Source: Planctomycetota bacterium (GTDB lineage Bacteria; Planctomycetota; Phycisphaerae; Phycisphaerales; UBA1924). From it: a stretch of DNA of 50,134 nt. Shown in pieces: positions 42,693-50,134 of the stretch (positions are counted from its first letter, which is position 1; each line of letters begins with the position of its first letter). A program made the translations under genes and the position numbers. Location: NCBI GenBank assembly GCA_003696675.1, contig RFGH01000206.1, positions 1-50,134 on the forward strand, read 5' to 3'. A model generated the notes under the pieces. It saw only the letters and a program-made list of their open reading frames with translations. It ran no database searches and had not been told where the DNA came from.

Positions 42693-45600
42693 TCACGGGC
42701 AGCCCTGGTTGTACAGCCCGATGTATTCCTGAATGTCGAAGATGTTGAACTGTCCGAACGGGGCGGCCAAGTCCGCCGCCGGGTCCTGCACATTGTACAG
42801 CCCGATGTAGGCCTGGATGTCGAAGATGTTGAGCGTCCCGAACGGCTCGGCCAGGTCGGCCGGACAACCCGTGTCCTCGCAGACAAAGTAGGTGATGTCG
42901 ATCGCGTCCACGCCCGCCTCGATCACCGAGCCGTCGCCCGCGTCTTCGGCCGTGAACCGCAGACGCACCTGCGACGACGGCGCAACATAGTCCGCCACGC
43001 GGATGGTCTGCGGTAACCACCCACCGCCCGTCCCCGGGCCGCTTGGCCCGACCACCTCGACGACCGACCATGTGCCGCCGTTGTCGTTCGAGATCTCGAC
43101 GGTGAACACATCGGCGTTCGGCGCCGCGCCGGCGGTGTTGCTGTACCAGCGGGCGTAAGTAATAAAAGCATCGCCCGCGCCTGAAGTATCCAGTGCCGGA
43201 GAGGTCAGGATCGTGTTGCCGCCGTCGACATCGGTGTTCGAACCCGGGCCACCGTTGCCGGTCACATAGCAGAAGCCCGAGCCGTCATAGTCGTCGGCCG
43301 GATCGCCGCGCGAGCCATCGCCACCGGGGATTGCCCGCTCCCACCGCCCCGTGGCCGCGCTCGTCGCGTTGCCGGACACAGTCCAGCCCGTGTCGGTCTG
43401 GAAATCCTCGACGAAGACCGTGTCGAACGCACCGATGTCCGCGTGGAACGGGCCGTCGGCGCCCGCCGGCGGCAGGCTCACCAGCCCGGCCAGCTCACCC
43501 TCCGCGGTGATGTAAAAGTCCATCAGACCCGCGCACGCCGCACCCGGCACCACACCCGAGAAGCCGCCCAAGCCGTTGTCGGACATCGGCAACGAGGTGA
43601 ACGGCCCGTCCGCCGTGCGATAGTGCAGCGTCATCGAACCGGGCACCAGCGAATCGATGCCCTCAAAAGCCACCGCTTCGACCGCCAGCGGCGTGCCGGG
43701 CAGCTGCAGCGCCGGCACCTCGGTCAGTAGACCGATCGCCAAGTAGCCCTCGCCGATCGGGCCGGTCGATGCGATCGCGAAGGATTGCGGGCCCTGCGGC
43801 ACCGAGGTGCCGCGCACCTCGATCTGCCAGGTGCCCGGCGCCGGGTTGTCCACCACCACCTGCTCGATGTTGTTCAGATGATCCTCCTGCGTCCGAACCG
43901 CCGGAGCGCCGGGATCGGCGGGGTTGATCGTCCACGGGTAGTGACGCACGCCGTTGGGATCGATCACGACCAGATCGAGGTCGTTGACCAACGCCGGCAG
44001 CACATTGGGCGTTCCCGCCGGATCGTCCCATGCGATGGTGATCTTCAGCTGCGGATCACTGGCCGAGACATTCGTGGTAAAAGTCGAAGCGCCGCCGTGG
44101 TCCACGGTCTCCTCGTCCCAGTTGCCCGTGCGGACGAAATCAACCGAGTTGACCGCACGAATCGAGCCGTATCCCACCTGGCAGTCCGGGCCGGGGTTCA
44201 TGATGTCCTCGGCGCCCATGATCATGAACACCTTCATGAGCTGGTTCGACGGATCGCCCCAGGAGGGATACATGTTGCGGAAGTCCTCGAGCACCAGCGC
44301 GCCCACGCCCGCCGCGGTCGGCGACGCCATCGAGGTGCCGCACAGCGTCGAGTACGCCGTGTTGGACGACGAACCGGTCGAGGTCACGCCGCCGTCACCG
44401 CCCGACTGGCATCCCGGCGCGGCGATCACCGGGCGGATACGCCCATCGTCCGATGGGCCCCAGCTCGAGAAGCTCGTCATCGTGTCGTTGTTCGAGTTGA
44501 GCGCACCGACCGTGATCGCGTTCTTGTTGTTGCCGGGGGGCGGGCTGGTGAAGTAGGTGTTGCCGCAGCCGTAGCCGCGCTCGTTGCCCGCCGCCCAGAA
44601 AATGGTGATCGGGCCGCCGACCGAGCCGCGGACCATGTTGTCGATCGTCGCGGCCATCACGCCGTAGTCGCCCTCGTACGAGCAGGGGAACCCGTTGGGA
44701 GCCACATTCGATCCGATCGAGTTGTTCGAGATCCGCGCGCCCATCGAGATAGCCATCGCGTAGTCGTTCTCGGCATCGCCCGGGTTGGTGTAGAGGAACG
44801 TGCCGGAGCCGTCGTACTCGAAGCCCGAGCTGATCAGCGTCACGCCCGGCGCCATGCCGCGGTTGTTGAACACCACCGCGCCGTCGCCGCCGATGGTCCC
44901 CGCGACGTGGGTCGCGTGGTTCGCCTGACCCGAGCTGTCGATCACCGTCATCCGCCCGCCGAAATCGTTGTGCGACGCGCGGGCGTACGCCCCGTCGTAC
45001 ACGAACACGCTCACGCCCGAGCCGTCCAGGTTGTACGGGGCGGCCTGCGCCTCGTTCGCCTGCACCCGCGCCCGGTTCGAATCGTTGTAGGTGCCCATCC
45101 GCGGCAGCGGCGGCTCGACCCACTGCACCCGGTCATCGGCGGCCAGCCGGCGCAGTTGATCCAGCGGCATCTCGACCACGAGCCCGTTGACCGATTGCAC
45201 GGTGTCCCGCACCACGCCGTCATGGGCCGCGACCAGCGCGTCCATCTCCGGCGACGCCGCGTCGACATCCTTGTGCATCACCACGTACGCGCCCACGATC
45301 GGGTTCTCCGCCGACACCGAAGCCAGATCGCTCCGAACCGTCGCCAGCACGGCATGCGCAGGAAGCTCGGCATCGTTTAGGAAACGCGAGTGGATCTTGT
45401 GCTCGGGCCGCACGCGCGACGCCGAAGACACGCGGGGCGAGAGCGCCGCGATGTCCGCCGACGCATCGATCCGGGCGAAGTACGACGACCCGCCCAGCGG
45501 CGCTAGCAGCGTCACGCCAGACGCGGCCAGACGCTCCCGCTCCGCCGCCGTCGGCGTCTCGCCCAATGTCAGCACCACCCGGGTGCCCTCTGCTGCGCCA

Positions 45601-45746
45601 AGCCGCAGCACCTCGGCCGACGGCATCGTCTCGGCACGCAGCATCGCGCCCTGGTTCTTCCACACGACCGGGGCCGCCGACGCGGCGCCCGCCAACCCGA
45701 ACAGCACCGACGCGAACGCGCCCGCCGAGGCGATCTTCCGACCCAT
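42693..45746 (-). CDS. Secreted subtilisin-family (S8) protease with GC-type dockerin-like tag
   Basis: A 1017-residue exported protease. The signal peptide (GAFASVLFGLAGAASA) is followed by an inhibitor-like propeptide to about 215. The S8 catalytic domain has Asp251 in VFVYDGAYA, His280 in NHATHVAGTIGG, oxyanion Asn388 in WAAGNERG and Ser472 in CGTSMASPTAAG. Next is a beta-sandwich (about 520-640, IAWDDPAG, LVNDLDLVVIDPNG, GTWQIEVRG), as in other large subtilases. A MAM/jelly-roll-like domain follows at about 770-950 (FVEDFQTDTGWTVSG ... RLRFTAEDAGDGS). The tag covers 961-1017. The start at 45746 fits the signal peptide and AAAGG upstream; the frame upstream runs through non-protein-like residues. 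Confidence 0.9.
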   Translation of the reverse strand: MGRKIASAGAFASVLFGLAGAASAAPVVWKNQGAMLRAETMPSAEVLRLGAAEGTRVVLTLGETPTAAERERLAASGVTLLAPLGGSSYFARIDASADIAALSPRVSSASRVRPEHKIHSRFLNDAELPAHAVLATVRSDLASVSAENPIVGAYVVMHKDVDAASPEMDALVAAHDGVVRDTVQSVNGLVVEMPLDQLRRLAADDRVQWVEPPLPRMGTYNDSNRARVQANEAQAAPYNLDGSGVSVFVYDGAYARASHNDFGGRMTVIDSSGQANHATHVAGTIGGDGAVVFNNRGMAPGVTLISSGFEYDGSGTFLYTNPGDAENDYAMAISMGARISNNSIGSNVAPNGFPCSYEGDYGVMAATIDNMVRGSVGGPITIFWAAGNERGYGCGNTYFTSPPPGNNKNAITVGALNSNNDTMTSFSSWGPSDDGRIRPVIAAPGCQSGGDGGVTSTGSSSNTAYSTLCGTSMASPTAAGVGALVLEDFRNMYPSWGDPSNQLMKVFMIMGAEDIMNPGPDCQVGYGSIRAVNSVDFVRTGNWDEETVDHGGASTFTTNVSASDPQLKITIAWDDPAGTPNVLPALVNDLDLVVIDPNGVRHYPWTINPADPGAPAVRTQEDHLNNIEQVVVDNPAPGTWQIEVRGTSVPQGPQSFAIASTGPIGEGYLAIGLLTEVPALQLPGTPLAVEAVAFEGIDSLVPGSMTLHYRTADGPFTSLPMSDNGLGGFSGVVPGAACAGLMDFYITAEGELAGLVSLPPAGADGPFHADIGAFDTVFVEDFQTDTGWTVSGNATSAATGRWERAIPGGDGSRGDPADDYDGSGFCYVTGNGGPGSNTDVDGGNTILTSPALDTSGAGDAFITYARWYSNTAGAAPNADVFTVEISNDNGGTWSVVEVVGPSGPGTGGGWLPQTIRVADYVAPSSQVRLRFTAEDAGDGSVIEAGVDAIDITYFVCEDTGCPADLAEPFGTLNIFDIQAYIGLYNVQDPAADLAAPFGQFNIFDIQEYIGLYNQGCP
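42696..42866 (-). repeat. GC-type dockerin-like tag, copy 5
   Basis: Encodes 57 residues: Cys, LNIFDIQAYIGLYNVQDP, FNIFDIQEYIGLYN, QGCP. It differs from copies 4, 6 and 7 at a handful of codons. Confidence 0.9.
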
Positions 45747-45955
45747 GAGCAAAGCCTTTCTGCTGATCCTGTGTCCGACGCCGCCCCGGAGCACAAAGCC
45801 CAGCCACGACGACCCGACCGAGAACCGATCATCCGACCCGCCGGAGAACCCGACGGCACCGCCGACCCAGAACGGGCCCCGCGGCCTCACCGATCCGCAC
45901 CCGGGCCCCGCCCGGTTGCGTCCTTTCTCCCGGCCCGCCGGCACCCCGCCTCGAC

Positions 45956-46996
45956 TCACGGGCAGCCCTGGTTGTAGAGCCCGATGTAGGCCTGGATGTC
46001 GAAGATGTTCCACGCACCGAACGGAGCGGCCAGGTCGGCGGCGGGGTCCTGCGCGTTGTACAGCCCGATGTAGGCCTGGATGTCGAAGATGTTGAGCGTC
46101 CCGAACGGCTCGGCGAGGTCGGCCGGGCACGGCGGCTCGCCCTGGTCGTCCAGCGCCAGCGTCACCGCGTCCCAGGTCGCGTCCGCCTCGACGATGCCCA
46201 CCAGCGTGGCCGCCCCGGTCGCCGGGTTGATGGTGTACAGCCGGCTCGAGATCTCGACGAACTGGTCCGGCCCGGTCTGCTGGAAGCCCTGGATCAGGGC
46301 GTACAGCGTGCCGTCGGCCGCCCAGTCCAGGCCGGTCTCGAACTGCGGGTTGAACCCGATGCCGGTGACCGGCGGCTGCGCGAGCACCGAGTTGGTGTCC
46401 AGGTCCAGCCGGTACAGTCGCAGCGACCCGCCGGCGGTCAGGCCCAGGCCCCAGATCTCGCCCGCCGGGTAGGTCGGGTGGCCCTCAGGCACGGTCGCCA
46501 GCGAACTCAGCGACACATTGAGGATGTTGTGCACGCCCAGCACCGCGCCCGTGTCGGCGTCGGCCCGCACGATGCGCCCGAAGCCGGAGACCGAGGTGGT
46601 CGCGTATGCCACCGCGCCGTCGTTCGAGAAGGTGAACCCAGCCACGCCCGATTCCATCCAGCCGATCGAGTCGATCAGCGTCTGCTCGTCGCTGTCGGTG
46701 CTCAGGATGCGGATCGAGTTGGTCGAGTTCTCGAAGCCGACAAGTTCGCCTGTGCCGGGGCGGACATCGGCGCCGCCGAAGCGCAGGTCCACGGCCGGGC
46801 GGGACAGCACTTCGACCTGCGATGGGTTCAGCAGGTTCACCGCCGCCAGCGAGCCGAGTTCGATGCCCGGCGCGCCGAAGAACGCCGAGCCCTCGATGAT
46901 GAAGGCCCGCGTCGGCCCGCCAGCGTGGGCGACGCCTGACGCCAGCGCCGAAATCATCGCGATCGCAGCGGCCGCGGTGGTGATTGTCTTGGTCAT
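45956..46996 (-). CDS. Secreted beta-propeller-like protein with GC-type dockerin-like tag
   Basis: A 346-residue exported protein with a signal peptide (AAAAIAMISALASGVAHAGG). The body (about 30-285) looks like a seven-bladed propeller or DUF4394/PQQ-like repeat: strands such as IRILSTDSDEQTLIDSIG, GAVAYATTSVSGFGRIVRAD, and GLDWAADGTLYALIQGF and ASSRLYTINPATGAATLVG-type repeats ending in DxDTG. The tag covers 290-346. A strong Shine-Dalgarno (GAGGAGG) precedes ATG 46996. That ATG overlaps the stop of the untagged propeller gene (ATGA), so it is the third gene of a cytochrome-propeller-propeller operon. Function unknown. Confidence 0.78.
   Translation of the reverse strand: MTKTITTAAAAIAMISALASGVAHAGGPTRAFIIEGSAFFGAPGIELGSLAAVNLLNPSQVEVLSRPAVDLRFGGADVRPGTGELVGFENSTNSIRILSTDSDEQTLIDSIGWMESGVAGFTFSNDGAVAYATTSVSGFGRIVRADADTGAVLGVHNILNVSLSSLATVPEGHPTYPAGEIWGLGLTAGGSLRLYRLDLDTNSVLAQPPVTGIGFNPQFETGLDWAADGTLYALIQGFQQTGPDQFVEISSRLYTINPATGAATLVGIVEADATWDAVTLALDDQGEPPCPADLAEPFGTLNIFDIQAYIGLYNAQDPAADLAAPFGAWNIFDIQAYIGLYNQGCP
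45959..46129 (-). repeat. GC-type dockerin-like tag, copy 6
   Basis: Encodes 57 residues: Cys, LNIFDIQAYIGLYNAQDP, WNIFDIQAYIGLYN, QGCP. At protein level it differs from copy 7 only in the first repeat (EPFGT versus PPFGS). Confidence 0.9.
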
Positions 46997-48009
46997 CGCC
47001 CCACCTCCTCGCGGACCGCCTGCTCGACCGTTCGTGTCTCGACGATCGGCTTCACATCGACATTTCCGGGCGCCGGCAGCCGCAGCCCCGCCGGGGGGGT
47101 GAACCGGGTGATATAGCGGAACTCTGATCCGCTGGCTTCGGTGGCGACCACCAGCCCGGTCCGTGTCACCTCGTAGACGCCGGTCGTCGTCGTGACCAGC
47201 AGGTTGCCGTTGTCCAGTTCGGCGATGCCGCGGTACAGGCTCAGCGTGCCGGGGTCGTACTGCCCGGCCAGCGTTCCGTCGGGCGCGAACTCCAGGATCA
47301 CGCCGTTGGAAAACTCGCACAGCAGCAGGTTGCCGTTCGAGGCGATCGCCATCTGCTGGGGGAACTCGATCTGCGGATAGTCGAAGAAACTCACGAACCG
47401 CTCATCGAACTTTCCTTCCGGCGTGTAGCGGGCGACCATGTCGCTGCCCTCGTCGCACACCAGCACCGATCCGTTGTACTCGATCGCGTCGAATGGCCCA
47501 CGCAGCCCACCGTAGCGATTGAACGCGAAGTCGGTCTGCTCACTGCCGTCGGACGGGTCGAGGGACTTGACATTGTTCTGCGACACCAGCAGGGCGTTGG
47601 TCCCGCCCGCGTTGCACACGAGCACGCTCCCGGCGTTCGGTCCGCTCGTGAGCACATGCCCGCCGCGGATGTTGTCCATGACCTGCGTGTCCCGCACGCC
47701 GCCCAGCGAGAACACCCGCAGGAACGACCCGTCGGGCGCGAACTCGCTGACCACATCGGCGAACTGATCGGTCACAAGCAGCGTGCCCGTGGACGAGATC
47801 AGCACCTCGATCGGGCGGTTGAACACATCGACGCTGCCCACCGAGCCGGGATCGGCGATGTAGGCATCCGACACCAGCGAGCCGTCGGCGGCGCTGAACG
47901 CCCACACACGGTCCGAGGCCGCGTCGGGGATCAGCAGCAGATCCTGCCCGCAGGCCAACCCGGCGAACACACACCCGGCGACAAGCCCGGGACACACACA
48001 CGCTCGCAT
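46993..48009 (-). CDS. Secreted NHL-like beta-propeller, without tag
   Basis: A 338-residue exported protein (signal peptide LVAGCVFAGLACGQ). Repeated strands of the NHL/SMP-30 type are clear: LLLIPDAASDRVWAFSAADG, GTLLVTDQFADVVSEFAPDG, SVLVCDEGSDMVARYTPEG, NLLLCEFSNGVILEFAPDG, and NLLVTTTTGVYEVTRTG. The end, VETRTVEQAVREEVG, has no dockerin-like module. It is the only gene of the 34.5-49.9 kb block lacking one. The gene begins 26 nt after the cytochrome gene, and its stop overlaps the next start (ATGA). It may stay with the tagged propeller as a partner. GAGG precedes the ATG. Confidence 0.75.
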   Translation of the reverse strand: MRACVCPGLVAGCVFAGLACGQDLLLIPDAASDRVWAFSAADGSLVSDAYIADPGSVGSVDVFNRPIEVLISSTGTLLVTDQFADVVSEFAPDGSFLRVFSLGGVRDTQVMDNIRGGHVLTSGPNAGSVLVCNAGGTNALLVSQNNVKSLDPSDGSEQTDFAFNRYGGLRGPFDAIEYNGSVLVCDEGSDMVARYTPEGKFDERFVSFFDYPQIEFPQQMAIASNGNLLLCEFSNGVILEFAPDGTLAGQYDPGTLSLYRGIAELDNGNLLVTTTTGVYEVTRTGLVVATEASGSEFRYITRFTPPAGLRLPAPGNVDVKPIVETRTVEQAVREEVGR

Positions 48010-48035
48010 CGCTCGACCTCGCTTCCGACCGGGGT

Positions 48036-49892
48036 TCACGGGCAGCCCTGGTTGTACAGGCCGATGTAGGCCTGGATATCGAAGATGTTCCACGCACCGA
48101 ACGGGGCGGCCAGGTCGGCGGCGGGGTCCTGGGCGTTGTAGAGGCCGATGTAGGCCTGGATGTCGAAGATATTCAGAGAGCCGAATGGCGGCGCGAGGTC
48201 GGCCGGGCAGGATTGGTCGAGGGTGATCTCCTGGAAGTCCATCTCGACGGGCGGGCTTTTGCCGAGCAGTTCCCACTGGTCGTAGAGCACCTGTCCGGCG
48301 GTGTTGGTGGTGTTCTCGTCGCGGAGGAACTCGATGTATTCCTTGCTGGCGGTCTGGTAGAACAGGCGTGCCTCGGCGCGGGCGGCGTTGGCGGGGATGG
48401 TGTAGGTGGTGTCGTCCCAATACTGGCCGTCGGCGTAGGAAGCGCCGACGGGGGCGGCCTGGATGGCTTCGAACTCGGCGTTGGTGAAGCCGCGGGGCGG
48501 GATGCGGTTGTCCTTGACATACATGTTGTTGAGGACAAAGTGGAAGGACTCGCCCTGGGGTTTGCCGGTGGCGGCGGCGGCGGCGGCGTCGAGCCCGAGT
48601 TTGGCTTCGTACACCTTGGTGTCGGTGGTGGTCAGCTCGGCGGTGGCGGGGTCGTAGGCGCCGTGCTCGGCGATGAGGTTGTCGGCGGCGTCATAGAAGC
48701 GGACATTGAGCCACATGCGGCGTCCCTCTGGGTAGCCGGTGGGCAGTTTGTGGCCGGACTGGTTGATGATGCGGACATTGAGGTCCGAGCCGACGCGGGT
48801 GAGTTCCATGTCCGAGGCGTTCTCGAGCATCTCGACGGCGCGGGCGATGGACTGATCGACATTCTGTTCGGTGAGGAAGGTTTCGAAGTCGGGGTAGAGA
48901 TTGCGGATGGCCTTGAGGACCCAGGTGTTGCCGCCGTTGAAGGCGTGCAGGGGCATGTCGGGGCGTTCGGGCTCGAAGCGGCATCCTTGCGCGGTGACAT
49001 CGGGCATGTGGCAGTCCTGGCAGGACGAGACCTCGAGCTTGTTGCCGCCGAAGCGCCCGCCCATGTCGATGGGGCCGTCGGCGAAGTCGGACATGAGCCA
49101 CTCGGAGTAGGTGCGCTCGACGGGGAACATGTCGTACTTGCTCTGTGTGGGGTGGGGCTGGCCGATGTTGTTCAGGGCGTAGGAGCCGTCGGGCTGGCGG
49201 GAGTAGACGGGGTTGGAGACATCGTGGCAGGTGGCGCACATGGCCGAGTCCTGATGGAAGGGGGACTGGAGCCACTCGTGGAAGAAGAAGTTGGGGCCGA
49301 GATCGAACGGGCCGCGTCGGACATCGTCGGGGTCGATGACGAAGTTGCCGGTGTGGGGGTTCGGCGGGACGGCGGCGAGGTTGTTGAGGATGGTCTGGTC
49401 GACGGCGGGGGAGATACCGGGCTTGTAGTCGGGGTCGACCATGCGGTGGCAGAAGTTGCAGCTGACACCCTGGAAGTCGATGCCTTGGAGCAGGGAGCCG
49501 TCGGTGGGTGTGGAGCGACCGGCGAGCCAGCCGCCGGGGACATGGCAGCGGATGCAGAGGTCGCCGGAGAAGGCGGCGTCCTGGTTGGCGATGGTGAGGC
49601 AGGCGTGGAAGAGGGGGTCGCGTGCGGATTGGCCCATCATGGACGCGGCCCAGTTGTTCCAGGGTTCGTGGACTTCGTCGTAGAGCCCGTGGCAGGTGGC
49701 GCAGTTTTCGGCGTCGAGGATGGGGTGGTTGAGTGTGTTGGGCTGTGTGCCGTCGAGGAAGTAGTCGGCGACAGTCGTGGGAACGGGCGCGCCGCCGGCG
49801 AAGGAGACGATGAACATGGCGGACGCGCCGCCTCCGAGGACAACCCAACCGCCCGCTCGGGCCAGCCGGCCGACCGACACACCATTCTTCAT
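48036..49892 (-). CDS. Secreted pentaheme cytochrome c with GC-type dockerin-like tag
   Basis: A 618-residue exported electron carrier. The N-terminus has a membrane or signal segment (GGWVVLGGGASAMFIVSFA). Five heme c sites are visible: CATCH 64-68, CIRCH 113-117, CNFCH 145-149, CATCH 219-223 and CQDCH 291-295. The following domain contains GHKLPTGYPEGRRMWLNV, typical of cytochrome c554-like planctomycete proteins. The C-terminal half (about 400-555) is a beta-rich domain and the tag covers 562-618. A heme protein carrying a docking tag is unusual. It heads the operon with two propellers. I chose ATG 49892; 49919 is possible but adds little. Confidence 0.88.
   Translation of the reverse strand: MKNGVSVGRLARAGGWVVLGGGASAMFIVSFAGGAPVPTTVADYFLDGTQPNTLNHPILDAENCATCHGLYDEVHEPWNNWAASMMGQSARDPLFHACLTIANQDAAFSGDLCIRCHVPGGWLAGRSTPTDGSLLQGIDFQGVSCNFCHRMVDPDYKPGISPAVDQTILNNLAAVPPNPHTGNFVIDPDDVRRGPFDLGPNFFFHEWLQSPFHQDSAMCATCHDVSNPVYSRQPDGSYALNNIGQPHPTQSKYDMFPVERTYSEWLMSDFADGPIDMGGRFGGNKLEVSSCQDCHMPDVTAQGCRFEPERPDMPLHAFNGGNTWVLKAIRNLYPDFETFLTEQNVDQSIARAVEMLENASDMELTRVGSDLNVRIINQSGHKLPTGYPEGRRMWLNVRFYDAADNLIAEHGAYDPATAELTTTDTKVYEAKLGLDAAAAAATGKPQGESFHFVLNNMYVKDNRIPPRGFTNAEFEAIQAAPVGASYADGQYWDDTTYTIPANAARAEARLFYQTASKEYIEFLRDENTTNTAGQVLYDQWELLGKSPPVEMDFQEITLDQSCPADLAPPFGSLNIFDIQAYIGLYNAQDPAADLAAPFGAWNIFDIQAYIGLYNQGCP
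48039..48209 (-). repeat. GC-type dockerin-like tag, copy 7
   Basis: Encodes 57 residues: Cys, LNIFDIQAYIGLYNAQDP, WNIFDIQAYIGLYN, QGCP. The DNA of repeat b is nearly the same as in copy 6, including synonymous sites. Confidence 0.9.
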
Positions 49893-49956
49893 CTCGCACC
49901 CCATCCAAACAAAGGGCATACGGAAACCGGGGCGAAGAACCCGCCCTCGTTATCCG

Positions 49957-49985
49957 ATTCTCTCCGCGGGGGGGCGATGTTGCAA
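49957..49985 (-). promoter_or_regulatory. Sigma70-like promoter of the cytochrome operon
   Basis: The minus strand has TTGCAA (49980-49985), 17 nt, GAGAAT (49957-49962). It lies about 65 nt before the chosen start codon, just downstream of a T6 tract that probably ends the neighbouring transcript. Confidence 0.4.
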
Positions 49986-50052
49986 CGGCTTTGACAAAAA
50001 AGGGGCCGGAACTCGGCAGGATAGGTGATGCGGGGCGGGGTGTTCTCGGGCG

Positions 50053-50134
50053 TCAGGCCGCCGAGCGTGGGATGGCGGGCTGGTGTTCCGGCGTGCCGTT
50101 GGGCGTGTGCATGGGACAGTCGGGCGGGGCGCAC
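50053..50134 (-). CDS. C-terminal end of a gene entering from the window edge (tentative)
   Basis: The minus strand is open from the window edge to TGA 50053-50055 and reads CAPPDCPMHTPNGTPEH, then QPAIPRSAA. Third codon positions are nearly all G or C, as in the genes here. About 40 nt downstream a weak hairpin (GCCG/CGGC) and TTTTTT could end its transcript. The tail is too short to identify, and the frame could be non-coding. Confidence 0.35.
   Translation of the reverse strand, partial: CAPPDCPMHTPNGTPEHQPAIPRSAA

Noticed and set aside
34501..48209. Seven regularly recurring DNA repeats as a CRISPR array or mobile element
   Set aside because: The repeats are about 170 bp, lie at the 3' ends of separate genes and encode the tag; there are no spacers, transposase or terminal inverted repeats.
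49889..50134. Minus-strand frame upstream of the cytochrome (81 residues)
   Set aside because: It runs through the promoter and T-tract of the cytochrome gene and is Arg/Pro-rich; another frame (ending at 50053) looks more like the end of a gene.

Overview
The window is GC-rich DNA from a Gram-negative-type bacterium, most likely a planctomycete of the Phycisphaerae/Phycisphaerales. The envelope genes (lptB, a bamA-type OMP85 gene, several lipoproteins) imply an outer membrane. Secreted proteins end in a duplicated dockerin-like module closing in Gly-Cys, which I associate with Phycisphaerales (NCBI calls a similar family 'GC-type dockerin'). A membrane protein carries the C-terminal zinc ribbon CxxCGYDLTGL...CPECG that is frequent in planctomycetes. 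The lineage is an inference from protein style; no rRNA gene is present.

Layout. 1-2.7 kb (minus): a dockerin-like secreted protein, a frameshifted DUF4870 gene, lptB, and an overlapping PEGA lipoprotein that runs off the edge. 2.8-6.8 kb: a P-loop/deoxyribosyltransferase-like fusion (minus), then a prepilin-like protein, a small membrane protein and sucD (plus). 7-11.7 kb: a CHASE hybrid histidine kinase facing a lipoprotein and a zinc-ribbon membrane protein. 11.7-15.2 kb: an amidohydrolase divergent from a MarR-flavodoxin pair followed by pirin, with look-alike operators before marR and pirin, then a SnoaL gene remnant. 15.2-19.7 kb (minus): ridA-like, dinB, aldo/keto reductase and an FHA-GAF histidine kinase. 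19.7-26.7 kb (plus): holA, a lipoprotein, clpC, and an ArsR-type regulator coupled to a secreted aspartic protease. 26.7-34.4 kb: bamA, a small membrane protein, dnaN, a second dockerin-like Cys-rich protein and transketolase.

34.5-49.9 kb (all minus) is the most distinctive part: eight consecutive secreted-protein genes, seven of which end in the same 56-57 residue duplicated module bracketed by two cysteines. The tagged proteins are a beta-helix repeat protein, a trypsin-like protease with FN3/CARDB-like domains, a beta-lactamase-fold serine hydrolase, a glucose/sorbosone dehydrogenase, a subtilase, a beta-propeller and a pentaheme cytochrome c. The untagged one is a second propeller, translationally coupled to the tagged propeller. 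I read this as a set of exported enzymes delivered to one common receptor, possibly including a redox pair (sugar dehydrogenase plus multiheme cytochrome). No cohesin-like partner is visible here.

Two signal types recur at gene starts. One is a normal Shine-Dalgarno start. The other is a TAnnnT-like -10 hexamer exactly 6 nt before an ATG or GTG without Shine-Dalgarno (lptB, dinB, the FHA kinase, holA, and nearly so the 10839 lipoprotein), which suggests leaderless mRNAs. Traces of gene decay include the frameshifted DUF4870 gene, a chemoreceptor C-terminal fragment and a SnoaL fragment.
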